A DNA stretch of 16,068 nucleotides from Clostridia bacterium (GCA_900753295.1 CAADYQ010000143.1:1-16068); one strand, 5' to 3'. Counted from the first letter of the stretch, positions 6,488 through 14,003 are shown. Notes: a model not told the origin generated them from the sequence alone. Translations and numbers: made by a program.

Positions 6488-7044
6488 ATAGTGAACCCTT
6501 CTTTCTCTAAATAATCTTTCAGCAAAATGCGGGTGCGGTGCAGTATGCTGCCTACATTTGTTTCGCTTATATGATATAGTGACGCTATCTCACGGTTAGT
6601 ACTCATATACCAATACTTGCGCACAAAAACATTACAAGTCTGTTCGGGTAGTGTATGCAGGAATTCTGAAATAGCTTTCGATAATGCAAACTCATCTGCA
6701 AGATCCGATACAGAGTCCGGATCAGGAATGCAATCCGACAATTCCTCCAACACAATGTCAACCTGACCTGCGCCCCGCTTTTTTGCTTTTAACTTATCAT
6801 ATTTGTCAAGGGCAAGATTTCTTGTGATTTTCGCGAGAAACGCTGGCAATACGTTCGGTCGATTCGGAGGAATACTATTCCATGTTTTTAGATACACATC
6901 GTTTTCACACTCTTTGGCATCCTCATGGTTGCCAAGAATTCGGTATGCTATATACTTGATGTATCGCGCATATTTCTTCTCAGTTTCGCGAATGGCACTT
7001 TCGGCGCGTTGCCAGAAAAGCTCTACGATCTTATCATCATCCAA
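6484..7044 (-). CDS. ECF-type RNA polymerase sigma factor
   Basis: The protein is 186 aa from a TTG at 7044 (MDDDKIVELF), chosen because GGGAGGG at 7052-7058 sits 7 bases upstream. Region 2 spans about residues 13-90, with AIRETEKKYARYIKYIAYRILG, ECENDVYLKTWNSIPPNRP and the core-binding segment FLAKITRNLALDKY. Region 4 spans about 131-183, with LPEQTCNVFVRKYWYMSTN and a helix-turn-helix REIASLYHISETNVGSILHRTR. Both domains are complete. It is coupled to the anti-sigma-like gene. A possible ECF-type promoter at 7089-7115 suggests that it activates its own transcription. The gene lies inside the repeat-flanked, AT-richer segment. Confidence 0.9.
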   Translation of the reverse strand: MDDDKIVELFWQRAESAIRETEKKYARYIKYIAYRILGNHEDAKECENDVYLKTWNSIPPNRPNVLPAFLAKITRNLALDKYDKLKAKKRGAGQVDIVLEELSDCIPDPDSVSDLADEFALSKAISEFLHTLPEQTCNVFVRKYWYMSTNREIASLYHISETNVGSILHRTRILLKDYLEKEGFTI

Positions 7045-7088
7045 ATCTATGCCCTCCCTTCGTTATAACTAAAGACCTTTCACCCATA

Positions 7089-7115
7089 TAGACGGTTATT
7101 GAGTTGTATGTATCA
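7089..7115 (-). promoter_or_regulatory. Possible autoregulated ECF-type promoter
   Basis: On the minus strand TGATAC (7110-7115) precedes CGTCTA (7089-7094) by 15 bp, close to the ECF pattern of a TGAAAC-like -35 and CGTC/CGTA -10. It lies about 45 bp before the sigma start. The same layout precedes the sigma-like chimera. Confidence 0.5.
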
Positions 7116-7159
7116 CAGAAAATGAAAAATATTATGAAAAAATCGATACATCTCCACGC

Positions 7160-7274
7160 CACCCCCGGCGACTAAACGCCGCTGTTTATCCTCGCCTTAC
7201 GCGGCGAGTCCACCGAAAAATCGATAATATCAAAGTCGAAGCTGTCCCCGTCCAGCATGAACAAAAGGATGATA
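7160..7274. repeat. Direct repeat copy 2: 3' end of the intact membrane-protein gene
   Basis: This is the partner of the repeat at 5358-5472. It contains the last codons of the gene at 7172 plus about 12 bp after the stop. The match ends just where the terminator stem of copy 1 begins. Confidence 0.88.
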
Positions 7275-7840
7275 ACGGCAATTATCCACACACTGAAGGA
7301 GGCAAACAATACGCTACGGTAAAATGCGGCGTTCTCATTGTCATTGCACATGGCTATCACAATGCACCAGATAAACACCGAATAATAACCGAATGTTGAA
7401 ATGTACGTGGTGCGGAACGCAAAGACGCAAACGACATAGCACACTGCCAGCACGGCTGACAGAATCCAAAAGAAAACCGCGTAATGCCTGTCTGCCAACG
7501 GTATCAGCGAGATCAGGTAATACACAAGAATGACCGCAGAGGCGGCAAGCGCGACCGCCAGCATAGTCAGGATGCCGTTTTTGATACCGCGGTGGATATA
7601 CCATGCGCGAATGGCAAAGCCAAGCGCAATGCTGTTAAGGAAGGAGCAAAGAAACCAACGGACCGCAGGGGCATTTCTGATGAAAATCACGCAAAACACA
7701 TTTGCAATGACTGTGGCAAAAGCTATCGCCAGCGGTATCCACGCGCTCACGAAGCCGATCGCCCCGGTGGCGGCGGTGACGGCTGCGCTCAATATCAGAA
7801 ACACCGCCGAATATATCATGACAAACGATACTTTTTTCAT
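7172..7840 (-). CDS. Multi-helix membrane protein of unknown function
   Basis: The protein is 222 aa from the ATG at 7840 (MKKVSFVMIYSAVF), preferred over the ATG at 7849 because the AGGA site is about 10 bases from the former and only about 1-3 from the latter. About seven hydrophobic helices cover residues 5 to 195. The polar tail MLDGDSFDFDIIDFSVDSPRKARINSGV is cytoplasmic or extracellular, acidic and then basic. This tail is what is duplicated 1.8 kb downstream. It is the last gene of the five-gene leftward block, 36 bp after its neighbour. I do not recognise the family. Confidence 0.75.
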   Translation of the reverse strand: MKKVSFVMIYSAVFLILSAAVTAATGAIGFVSAWIPLAIAFATVIANVFCVIFIRNAPAVRWFLCSFLNSIALGFAIRAWYIHRGIKNGILTMLAVALAASAVILVYYLISLIPLADRHYAVFFWILSAVLAVCYVVCVFAFRTTYISTFGYYSVFIWCIVIAMCNDNENAAFYRSVLFASFSVWIIAVIILLFMLDGDSFDFDIIDFSVDSPRKARINSGV

Positions 7841-7876
7841 AGCCGTCATATCCTTTCTTTTGTTTGCCGGAGCATC

Positions 7877-8476
7877 TCAGTCGGTCGCTCCGCGGTACTG
7901 CGCGTATTTCTTCCGACAGTCGCAAAGCATCGCCGACAGGCTTTCGGGAACATTTATTTTTGAAGCGATCTGCTCGCATTGCGAGACCAGCCCGCGGTAT
8001 TCTTCGTCCGACATGAGGAGACCCGCCGGAAACTCGTGCAAGCCGTATTCAAGCGCACGCACATTCTGCTCAAAGATCAGCTCATATGTCCTGCGGTCGA
8101 CGGCTTCGGACTCAAAGGCTCGGTGCAAAAACAGATGTGCGTTTTCGCACTGCCTGCCGTCATTCCTGTTTATCTGATAAAACCATCTCATTTCGGGCAT
8201 CCGCCCCGTCTCGCAGCGCGGAAGCAACCACCTTGTCAAAGCGTTTTTCAGGAAAAAAGGAATACTCCCGTCGCCCCGATCAGCCAAAAAGCCGAACAGC
8301 CCCGTGTCGCAGATATCCCGCAGCAAAGCGGAGTATATGCCGTCCCGTTCGCATTGCGGAAGAGCCTCCGTCCTTTCGCACAGAGCCTTCATAACTGCGT
8401 CGGCATCCGCCTTCATTCCGGCGTCATATGCGTTTTTGTATCGTTTTATCTCGGTTTTGACCTCAACGTAATTCAT
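7877..8476 (-). CDS. Soluble alpha-helical protein of unknown function
   Basis: The protein is 199 aa from the ATG at 8476 (MNYVEVKTEIKRYKNAYDAG), with GGAGGG immediately upstream. Longer upstream extensions have no ribosome site. It has no signal peptide or membrane helix and is predicted to be mostly helical and charged. Noticeable segments are MRWFYQINRN in the middle and RRTYELIFEQNVRALEYGLHEFPAGLLMSDEEY near the C-terminus, which reads like a conserved family core. Cys residues are scattered (six or more) but do not form a clear metal site. It lies between the Imm26-like gene and a membrane protein gene in the same direction; an immunity or accessory role is possible only by context. Confidence 0.65.
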   Translation of the reverse strand: MNYVEVKTEIKRYKNAYDAGMKADADAVMKALCERTEALPQCERDGIYSALLRDICDTGLFGFLADRGDGSIPFFLKNALTRWLLPRCETGRMPEMRWFYQINRNDGRQCENAHLFLHRAFESEAVDRRTYELIFEQNVRALEYGLHEFPAGLLMSDEEYRGLVSQCEQIASKINVPESLSAMLCDCRKKYAQYRGATD

Positions 8477-8562
8477 ATGCCCTCCATGTATTGCTATCCG
8501 GAAATCCCGAAGCGCTGTTTTACGATCTGTGCGCGATCCGTCCGCCCGCTCTCCGCACACCC

Positions 8563-8589
8563 GCGGACATGACCGTCCGCATCGGTCAT
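8563..8589. other. Two mutually exclusive hairpins between genes
   Basis: GCGGAC (8563-8568) can pair with GTCCGC (8575-8580), while ATGACCG (8569-8575) can pair with CGGTCAT (8583-8589). They share bases, so only one can form at a time. They lie in the 123-bp gap between two genes of the leftward block; no T-tract follows, so they are not a standard terminator. Confidence 0.4.
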
Positions 8590-8599
8590 AAATAATGTA

Positions 8600-9448
8600 T
8601 CACAGCCACTCCGTGCGGACCTTTTCATTGTACTTCGGCAGTATCTCCGGGTCCGTCAGTTCCCGCATCGTATACCTGCCGATATGATTTCTCTCCATGC
8701 ACGGTGCGGCTGTCTCCGGGTCAAAAAAGAATTCTCTTTCTCCGATGCTCGAGCACCCGGCGATCCTGTCCGTTAACAAAAGCCCGGCTCTGTTGTTATA
8801 GTTCCCGGAAATTTGCAAATCGGAAATAAGCAGGCGGTCCTTCTTGGGGATAACGGCTCTGACCGGGAACCACGCGACTGTTTTTGTGTACGATCTCATA
8901 ACATCCTCCTCGGTCGGAGGGTCGGAGAACACATCCTCCGTTATTCCGATCAGGAAGGAATCCCACACATAGTCAAAAACCACGGCGGCACGGTAACCGT
9001 TTTCAACGGCGTAGGCGAATACATCCCCCTTGTGAAGCGTCGGTCCGCGCTTCTTGTGCGACTTTGCGGGCTTTCTTATCCTCGCGGGCGTCGTCTGAAG
9101 CTTCTCCCAGAAAAGCTTCAAATTGCGCCGGCGGCTCTTTGCGGCATCGGGGTCAATCCCGGACTCATTCCAGAATTTTATATCGGCATCCGAAGCAATG
9201 ATCTCTCCGATCTTCGCCCACAGCCATTCATCCCTCTCGCCGCATTCCCAAAGGCAGAGCGCCAGTGCATAATAAACCGTATAAAGCATTGGCGAGGCTG
9301 CTTCATCGGCAAATTCGTTCCGGTATTCCGCAAGGATCTTTCTGTATATGTCCATAGCGGAGGCATCATCCCGATAAAGATCAAAAAACTCCTCGTAAAC
9401 ATCGGCAAACTCATCACTTTGCCTGATCCCTGTTCCCCACGCGCTCAC
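8600..9448 (-). CDS. Imm26/DUF4259-like protein, possible toxin-immunity protein
   Basis: The protein is 282 aa from a GTG at 9448, giving MSAWGTGIRQSDEFADVYEE; a weak AAGGCGG site lies upstream. The opening MxAWGTG matches the start of DUF4259-type proteins, and similar full-length proteins with this opening are common in Clostridia. After a helical N-terminal half (to about residue 120) and a basic linker RKPAKSHKKRG comes a beta-rich segment starting LHKGDVFAYAVENGYRAAVVFDY. That resembles the GDVFAI...G.VL core of the Imm26 immunity family of polymorphic toxin systems. It is soluble, with no signal peptide. No toxin gene is visible beside it. It may have its own promoter at 9509-9537. The function is inferred from family resemblance judged by eye. 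Confidence 0.6.
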   Translation of the reverse strand: MSAWGTGIRQSDEFADVYEEFFDLYRDDASAMDIYRKILAEYRNEFADEAASPMLYTVYYALALCLWECGERDEWLWAKIGEIIASDADIKFWNESGIDPDAAKSRRRNLKLFWEKLQTTPARIRKPAKSHKKRGPTLHKGDVFAYAVENGYRAAVVFDYVWDSFLIGITEDVFSDPPTEEDVMRSYTKTVAWFPVRAVIPKKDRLLISDLQISGNYNNRAGLLLTDRIAGCSSIGEREFFFDPETAAPCMERNHIGRYTMRELTDPEILPKYNEKVRTEWL

Positions 9449-9508
9449 GCTGTACCGCCTTCTGCTTTTTCATATTTTCCGTCAGATACCTATTTACTTT
9501 GCATTTTT

Positions 9509-9537
9509 ATTGTATCATATCTTCACCGACATTGCAA
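9509..9537 (-). promoter_or_regulatory. Candidate promoter of the Imm26-like gene
   Basis: On the minus strand TTGCAA (9532-9537) and TACAAT (9509-9514) lie 17 bp apart, 60 bp before the GTG start. The match is imperfect, and read-through from the upstream promoter is also possible. Confidence 0.45.
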
Positions 9538-9553
9538 GCCCGTCCGCGCCGGA

Positions 9554-9980
9554 TCACAGAGACGCGTCATTCGGGTCCTTCGGACGGAAAAACAACGCGG
9601 CAATTTTCAAAACAATGTAAACGGCAAAAAGAACGAGCGGTGTGAACACATACTTCCGCAGTTCCATATACACATTGTTCGCCAAATAAAAATAAGCAAA
9701 GCTCAAAAGCCACGTAAGGTTTGCAAGAATGACCAGCACTGTTTTGGCTTTTCTCTTTAGTCCGCAAAGAAGATAGTAGACCGTGTAGAACAGGTCGCAT
9801 TCATAAAAGACGATGATGCTCCCGAAAATAGCCACGACCACCGCGCCTAGTCCCTCCAATATATATTGTGGGAGAATTCTTTTCCGCGCGGTATGTTTCG
9901 GTCGCAAAAGCGGCGGTAAGTATTATCGTGGCAAGGATCAAGACGCAAAAGGCGAGCTCCACTATTGTTTTCTTCTTCAT
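9554..9980 (-). pseudogene. Small four-helix membrane protein, frameshifted
   Basis: The ATG at 9980 (GAGGAG just upstream) begins MKKKTIVELAFCVLILATII, a signal-anchor-like helix, and reads to about ...NSPTIYIGG. The frame then fails, while the adjacent frame continues as GLGAVVVAIFGSIIVFYECDLFY and two more hydrophobic segments, ending FFRPKDPNDASL. Removing one base from the GGG at 9852-9854 (CCC on the plus strand) gives a smooth 141-aa protein with four helices. It is either a real one-base insertion or a sequence error. It lies 18 bp after the gene at 9999 in the same operon. The family is not recognised. Confidence 0.65.
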
Positions 9981-9998
9981 TATCTCCTCAATATCGGC

Positions 9999-10532
9999 TT
10001 ACTCTTTCTTATAATCAAAGAATTTCTCATTATAAGCGACCGCGATCTTCCCCGTGCTGTTCAGTCTGACGACGTAGAACGTATCGCCCTGCAACGAGGT
10101 GTTAGCTATCCCCTCCCGGCTCATTTCAAAAGTATCGCTACAGGTGTAGTTCCTGTGCGGGACTTCCCATTCGCCGCTGTCGAATTGCAGGACGGTCTTA
10201 TTGCGGAACCTCCGCCCGCCACAGCCGCCGACGTCGACCACGGTCTCCCTCACCGCCTGCATGGTGTCGGTATAAACCGAAAAATCATTTGCGGAAAGCG
10301 CCTTGCGCTTTTCATTTTTGAGCAGTGCTTTTGTAACAAACCGGACTAAAGGTATGAGCAGCAAAAGAAACGCATACGCCGATCGCGTGAGAACAAAAAT
10401 CAGACACGCCACAGCCGCGCTGCCCCACACGATACAATTGTCGGTCATGGTCACAGCCGTAGGCGTATGGTCCATCTGCGAACGCTTGATATCCGCAATA
10501 ATGCGTTCTTTTGTCAATTGTTCTTTCACCAT
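9999..10532 (-). CDS. Membrane protein with two helices and a C-terminal soluble domain, unknown function
   Basis: The protein is 177 aa from the ATG at 10532 (MVKEQLTKERIIADIKRSQ), selected for the GGAGGTGA about 6 bases upstream. A cytoplasmic helical lead of about 30 residues is followed by two close membrane helices (IVWGSAAVACLIFVL and AYAFLLLLIPLVRFV), then a basic stretch KNEKRKALS. The C-terminal domain of about 100 residues is beta-rich, with a glycine-cysteine segment VVDVGGCGGRRF and an end like YVVRLNSTGKIAVAYNEKFFDYKK. The C-terminal domain may hold a PH- or SHOCT-like fold, but no signature is evident. It is the first gene of the five-gene block and has its own promoter. Confidence 0.72.
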   Translation of the reverse strand: MVKEQLTKERIIADIKRSQMDHTPTAVTMTDNCIVWGSAAVACLIFVLTRSAYAFLLLLIPLVRFVTKALLKNEKRKALSANDFSVYTDTMQAVRETVVDVGGCGGRRFRNKTVLQFDSGEWEVPHRNYTCSDTFEMSREGIANTSLQGDTFYVVRLNSTGKIAVAYNEKFFDYKKE

Positions 10533-10640
10533 TTTGTCACCTCCGCGCACTGTGAATAAATCTTTTGCAAGCAGAATGTCGCCGCATTTTCGACGTCCGC
10601 CCAAGCACGGACAGCCGCACGATCCGTACACCTTGCGGTC

Positions 10641-10669
10641 AGTATAACATATAACTTCTGTTATGTCAA
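10641..10669 (-). promoter_or_regulatory. Promoter of the five-gene block
   Basis: On the minus strand TTGACA (10664-10669) and TATACT (10641-10646) have a 17-bp spacer. The spacer holds a small dyad, ATAAC-TTCT-GTTAT (10651-10664), which could be a repressor site. Confidence 0.8.
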
Positions 10670-10764
10670 CTCCGTAGCGAAGAGAACGGGCAAAATATAC
10701 GCCATCCGCGAATGCAAAACGATCTTTCGCAGCCCCGGACCGTGAAATGCAGGGACCTCGACCA

Positions 10765-10793
10765 TTGACAGCGCTTTTATATTATGATATAAT
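10765..10793 (+). promoter_or_regulatory. Sigma-A promoter of the FtsX-type ABC operon
   Basis: TTGACA (10765-10770) and TATAAT (10788-10793) are separated by exactly 17 bp. The start of the first permease lies about 190 bp downstream, leaving a long leader. It points away from the promoter at 10641. Confidence 0.9.
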
Positions 10794-10928
10794 ACTTGTG
10801 AGTTACAGTATATAGCTTGCAACCAAGGGGCTACAAGCCAGTTTGTTCTCAAGATACGGTCATGAATGCGCAAGTTATTCTGTATGGGGTAATTTGTGCA
10901 TTTTGCTTTTTTGCGGAGGTCGAGTATC

Positions 10929-10994
10929 ATGAATCTGATTTTTCTTTTTTATAATTCAACTTTACCCGCCGAACATACCGGAGATGGCATATGA
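10929..10994 (+). CDS. Leader mini-ORF coupled to the first permease
   Basis: A 21-codon frame, MNLIFLFYNSTLPAEHTGDGI, starts 9 bases after a GGAGG and ends in a TGA that overlaps the permease ATG (ATGA). The peptide is hydrophobic at the start and polar after that. It could be a translational coupling device or a leader peptide. It could also be chance, since no homology is known. A further 31-codon frame upstream (10862-10957) has no ribosome site. Confidence 0.4.
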   Translation: MNLIFLFYNSTLPAEHTGDGI

Positions 10995-12115
10995 AGACCC
11001 TGATATCAGTTATTAAGGATATTCCCAAAGACCTTCGCAGGTCTGCTTCGCTCTTTCTTGTGATAATTCTCGGAATTGCAGCCGCCTTCAGTACACATCT
11101 GATCGCATACGGCATTGTCGAGGAACTCTCAGAGGAAAAGCGGGTCTATGCCGTGTACAATACGATATCCGTCATCGGAGCGGATTCATTCGAGCAGAGC
11201 ACATTTGAAAAGATAACGGCTTTGCCGGATGTAAAAAACGCCTTCTGTTTTTTTGCCCCGGAGAATGCGGACTATGTTCTGGTCGGTTGGTACGGAAACG
11301 ATCCGAACAATTGGTTCCCGCTCGGTGAGGGCAACTTTCTCAGCGGCATTCCCGGAAAGAAAGAGGCGTATGTATCTTCAAGCATCGCACAGTATGATGC
11401 CGACAATAAACAAACCGTAAGCATTAACGGCGCCGAATATGAAGTCGTGGGCAGCACAACACTGTGGGCGCTCAATCTGCTTAACGGGATAGAACGCAGT
11501 GAAGCGACCGATCTCCTATCTTATTCTTCTTTTGTGTTTGTGGATCTCAGCGAAATTCCCAATATGGATATTTCCGGCGCGTGCATACGGGTACAGTTCA
11601 GCTACGACGGCAGCGGGGACAGAAAAAACTTTTCCGCCACAGCAAATGATATTTTCGGTGAATATACAGATGCCGGCTGCCGTATTTTTCTCCCGTCCGA
11701 CCCGCTTCGTGACTATATGGCATCAAACCTTGCGTTTTTCGTAGCGATAGGGTGCCTGTGTCTGCTTTCCTATATGAATATCATCGGAATGTACTGGTAC
11801 CATCTTTCCATGCAAAAGCGCAGATTTCGCATTTATATGATCGTCGGTGCAAAAAAACGGCAGATGCTCGGCATTCTTGTATGGAAATACATCATGCTGT
11901 TTTCCGCGTCCTTTCTGATCGCTGTATTGGCTTCAGTACTTGTCAAGCCGTTGTTTGAGCCACTCCAAATAAAATATGCTCTCTCGGTCAGGAGCGTGAT
12001 CGGAACATTCCTTCTTGATTTTGCGCTCACACTGCTGATAAGCCTCCCGAAAATGCGGCGGATATGCAGCACGGAATACAATCACAGTACACTTCGCAGG
12101 GGGAACGGATCATGA
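10991..12115 (+). CDS. FtsX/MacB-type ABC permease 1
   Basis: The protein is 374 aa. It has one N-terminal helix (about residues 19-43, SLFLVIILGIAAAFSTHL), a large extracytoplasmic domain (about 45-240), and three C-terminal helices (about 246-268, 296-320, 335-352): the four-helix MacB/FtsX layout. The segment MQKRRFRIYMIVGAKKRQMLGILVWKY between helices 2 and 3 is the characteristic coupling region (RxxxxxIxxxxGAxxxxI) where the permease meets its ATPase. The start has GGAG 7 bases upstream. The 3' end overlaps permease 2 by ATGA. With one permease of this size rather than the ten-helix BceB type, it probably dimerises with permease 2. Peptide efflux or resistance is the usual role of the family; the substrate is unknown. 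Confidence 0.85.
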   Translation: MKTLISVIKDIPKDLRRSASLFLVIILGIAAAFSTHLIAYGIVEELSEEKRVYAVYNTISVIGADSFEQSTFEKITALPDVKNAFCFFAPENADYVLVGWYGNDPNNWFPLGEGNFLSGIPGKKEAYVSSSIAQYDADNKQTVSINGAEYEVVGSTTLWALNLLNGIERSEATDLLSYSSFVFVDLSEIPNMDISGACIRVQFSYDGSGDRKNFSATANDIFGEYTDAGCRIFLPSDPLRDYMASNLAFFVAIGCLCLLSYMNIIGMYWYHLSMQKRRFRIYMIVGAKKRQMLGILVWKYIMLFSASFLIAVLASVLVKPLFEPLQIKYALSVRSVIGTFLLDFALTLLISLPKMRRICSTEYNHSTLRRGNGS

Positions 12116-13287
12116 AAGCGCTGTATTTGATTTATAGATCATGTTCAAAGCACTTTGTGAGAGAGATATTTCTGATATTTCAGATCACAGTAGTTATCCT
12201 TCTGCTGAATACGGCGATCACTCCCTTTGTGAATGCATATCAGGTCGAGCACATCATATCCGGCGGAATGCCCGAAAACGCAATATACTACTCGCGTCCG
12301 ACATTTTACAGCGAACACGCCAAGTACACGGATCCTTTCGGGATGTTCAGAACCGACGATCGGGTAAGATCGATTTGCCTGACATACTACACATACGGAA
12401 AAGTGAACGGACAGGAAGCAGACATTCTTTTGTATAACGAGGGAATGTTCAAGCACTTTTCTTCTCTCTTGAAAAACGGAGAATGGGTCTACGATACATC
12501 CGGGATCATACTCAACGAAGCACTGCGCGAATACGTAGGAGATCACAAAGCGACCGTTACCGTAGCGGATGATGCGGTAACGGTCAGCGGTGAATACAAT
12601 ATTCTTGGGTCGGTCAACGCCGGAGATATTGTCTACAACATTGTCGCGGGCGGTTCCGAACCGGAAATATCACAGCTCGGAGTCAATTTTGAGTATGTCC
12701 GGAACACCTCGGCGACTCCGCACACACCGTTTCTGGCGATAATTCCTTTTGATTTTGAAAGCGCACCCGAGCTTCTTTCGTCTGTCGGCGGAGCGGTGCT
12801 TATCATGAGGAATGGGACCGACGCCGAAAAATACATTTCCGATCTTCCCGACGGCACTTATAACGGACATTTGTATCTGCGCTCGGAGCTGAGCGCAAAT
12901 TCGCAAAAACGTCTTATCGGGACCTATAAGGTAGACGCACTGCTATCGATCCTTCTTACAGTCTCATCTGTATTCGGGATCAGCGGATACACATACCTAA
13001 AAACCAAAGCGCTTCAAAAGCAAATGGGTATCTATAAGCTCTGCGGGTGCAGAAACACAACATACGCAAAGATCATTCTGATGACCGATCTGATACTTGT
13101 AGCAGCTTCGGCCTTACTGGCATTTTCACTGCGGAACGTTATCATACTCGGCGAAGGGAACGATTCCACGGCAAGCTTTCTGATCTCGGTCGGGTTTATC
13201 GCCTTCATCTGCATTTCACCCATCATACTGACAGTGCTTTCCGCAAGGCGGTTATCGTTCTCCGAGCTTTTATACTTCGGAGATTAA
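12112..13287 (+). CDS. FtsX/MacB-type ABC permease 2
   Basis: The protein is 391 aa from the ATG at 12112 (MKALYLIYRSCSKHF), overlapping the permease 1 stop and preceded by an AGGGGG site. An upstream in-frame ATG lies deep in permease 1 and was not used. It has one N-terminal helix (about residues 18-40), an extracytoplasmic domain to about 270, and three C-terminal helices. The cytoplasmic segment LQKQMGIYKLCGCRNTTYAKIIL is the counterpart of the GxxxxxI coupling motif, here KLCGCRN. The C-terminus RRLSFSELLYFGD is typical of the group. It is paralogous in layout but not closely similar in sequence to permease 1, so a heterodimer is likely. The stop lies 14 bp before the ATPase start. Confidence 0.85.
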   Translation: MKALYLIYRSCSKHFVREIFLIFQITVVILLLNTAITPFVNAYQVEHIISGGMPENAIYYSRPTFYSEHAKYTDPFGMFRTDDRVRSICLTYYTYGKVNGQEADILLYNEGMFKHFSSLLKNGEWVYDTSGIILNEALREYVGDHKATVTVADDAVTVSGEYNILGSVNAGDIVYNIVAGGSEPEISQLGVNFEYVRNTSATPHTPFLAIIPFDFESAPELLSSVGGAVLIMRNGTDAEKYISDLPDGTYNGHLYLRSELSANSQKRLIGTYKVDALLSILLTVSSVFGISGYTYLKTKALQKQMGIYKLCGCRNTTYAKIILMTDLILVAASALLAFSLRNVIILGEGNDSTASFLISVGFIAFICISPIILTVLSARRLSFSELLYFGD

Positions 13288-13301
13288 AGGAGGACAAAAC
13301 A

Positions 13302-14003
13302 ATGAGCGCACTGATCCGTCTGAAGGACCTGACCTTCTCATACAATAAGGGAAAGGAAAATCAGGTCGATGCCATAAAACACGTGTCGCTTGAGATAGAA
13401 AAGGGCGATTTTGTCGGGATCATCGGCGTATCCGGCTCCGGCAAAAGCACATTGCTCTATCTTCTTGCCGGCTTATTGAAGCCGGACAGCGGCGAATATC
13501 TCTACGGAGATACAGACATAGCGAAAATATCCGAAAACAGAAAGGCAGATCTTCGTAATTCGGAGTTCGGATTCATACTTCAGGATTTCGGCTTGGAGGG
13601 CGATCGCACCGCGCTCGAAAACGTATGCCTGCCGCTCATATTTTCCAAGTGCAGTTGGGGCGCAATGGAGAAAAAGGGGCGCGCGGTGATGGAAAAATTA
13701 AATATTGCCGATCTCTGCAATAAAAAGGTCAGTCAGTTATCCGGCGGGCAGTGTCAGCGCGTTGCCATAGCGCGTGCGCTGGTGCACGAGCCGCGCGTGA
13801 TACTGGCTGACGAACCGACAGGCGCGCTGGATTCCGAAAATAAAAAAATACTTATGCACCTGCTTTCGGAGATAAACCGCGAGAGCATCACAGTCATAAT
13901 GGTCACCCATGACATTTCGATACTGTCAGAATGCAATAAAATTTACAAATTAAATGATGGCGAAATAGCTCTTGTAAATGAGACGGCAGATAATGAGATT
14001 TAG
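13302..14003 (+). CDS. ABC transporter ATPase of the MacB/LolD type
   Basis: The protein is 233 aa from the ATG at 13302, with AAGGAGG at 13287-13293. All motifs are intact: Walker A GVSGSGKST (about residues 42-50), Q-loop ILQDFGLE, signature LSGGQCQRVAIARAL, Walker B VILADEPTGALD, and H-loop VTHD. The LSGGQ-Q-RVAIARAL and DEPTGALD sequences place it in the MacB/LolD/BceA group that energises FtsX-type permeases. It is third in the operon after the two permeases. BceA-type systems usually sit next to a sensor kinase and response regulator; none is present here. The family call is certain; the substrate is not known. Confidence 0.95.
   Translation: MSALIRLKDLTFSYNKGKENQVDAIKHVSLEIEKGDFVGIIGVSGSGKSTLLYLLAGLLKPDSGEYLYGDTDIAKISENRKADLRNSEFGFILQDFGLEGDRTALENVCLPLIFSKCSWGAMEKKGRAVMEKLNIADLCNKKVSQLSGGQCQRVAIARALVHEPRVILADEPTGALDSENKKILMHLLSEINRESITVIMVTHDISILSECNKIYKLNDGEIALVNETADNEI

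Noticed and set aside
5358..7274. Insertion sequence or composite transposon bounded by the direct repeats
   Set aside because: No transposase, integrase or terminal inverted repeats occur between the copies, and the repeat is far longer than a target-site duplication.
8813..9760. 315-codon plus-strand frame opposite the Imm26-like gene
   Set aside because: Despite its length it is antisense to a protein with a recognisable start motif and codon pattern, and has no promoter or ribosome site.
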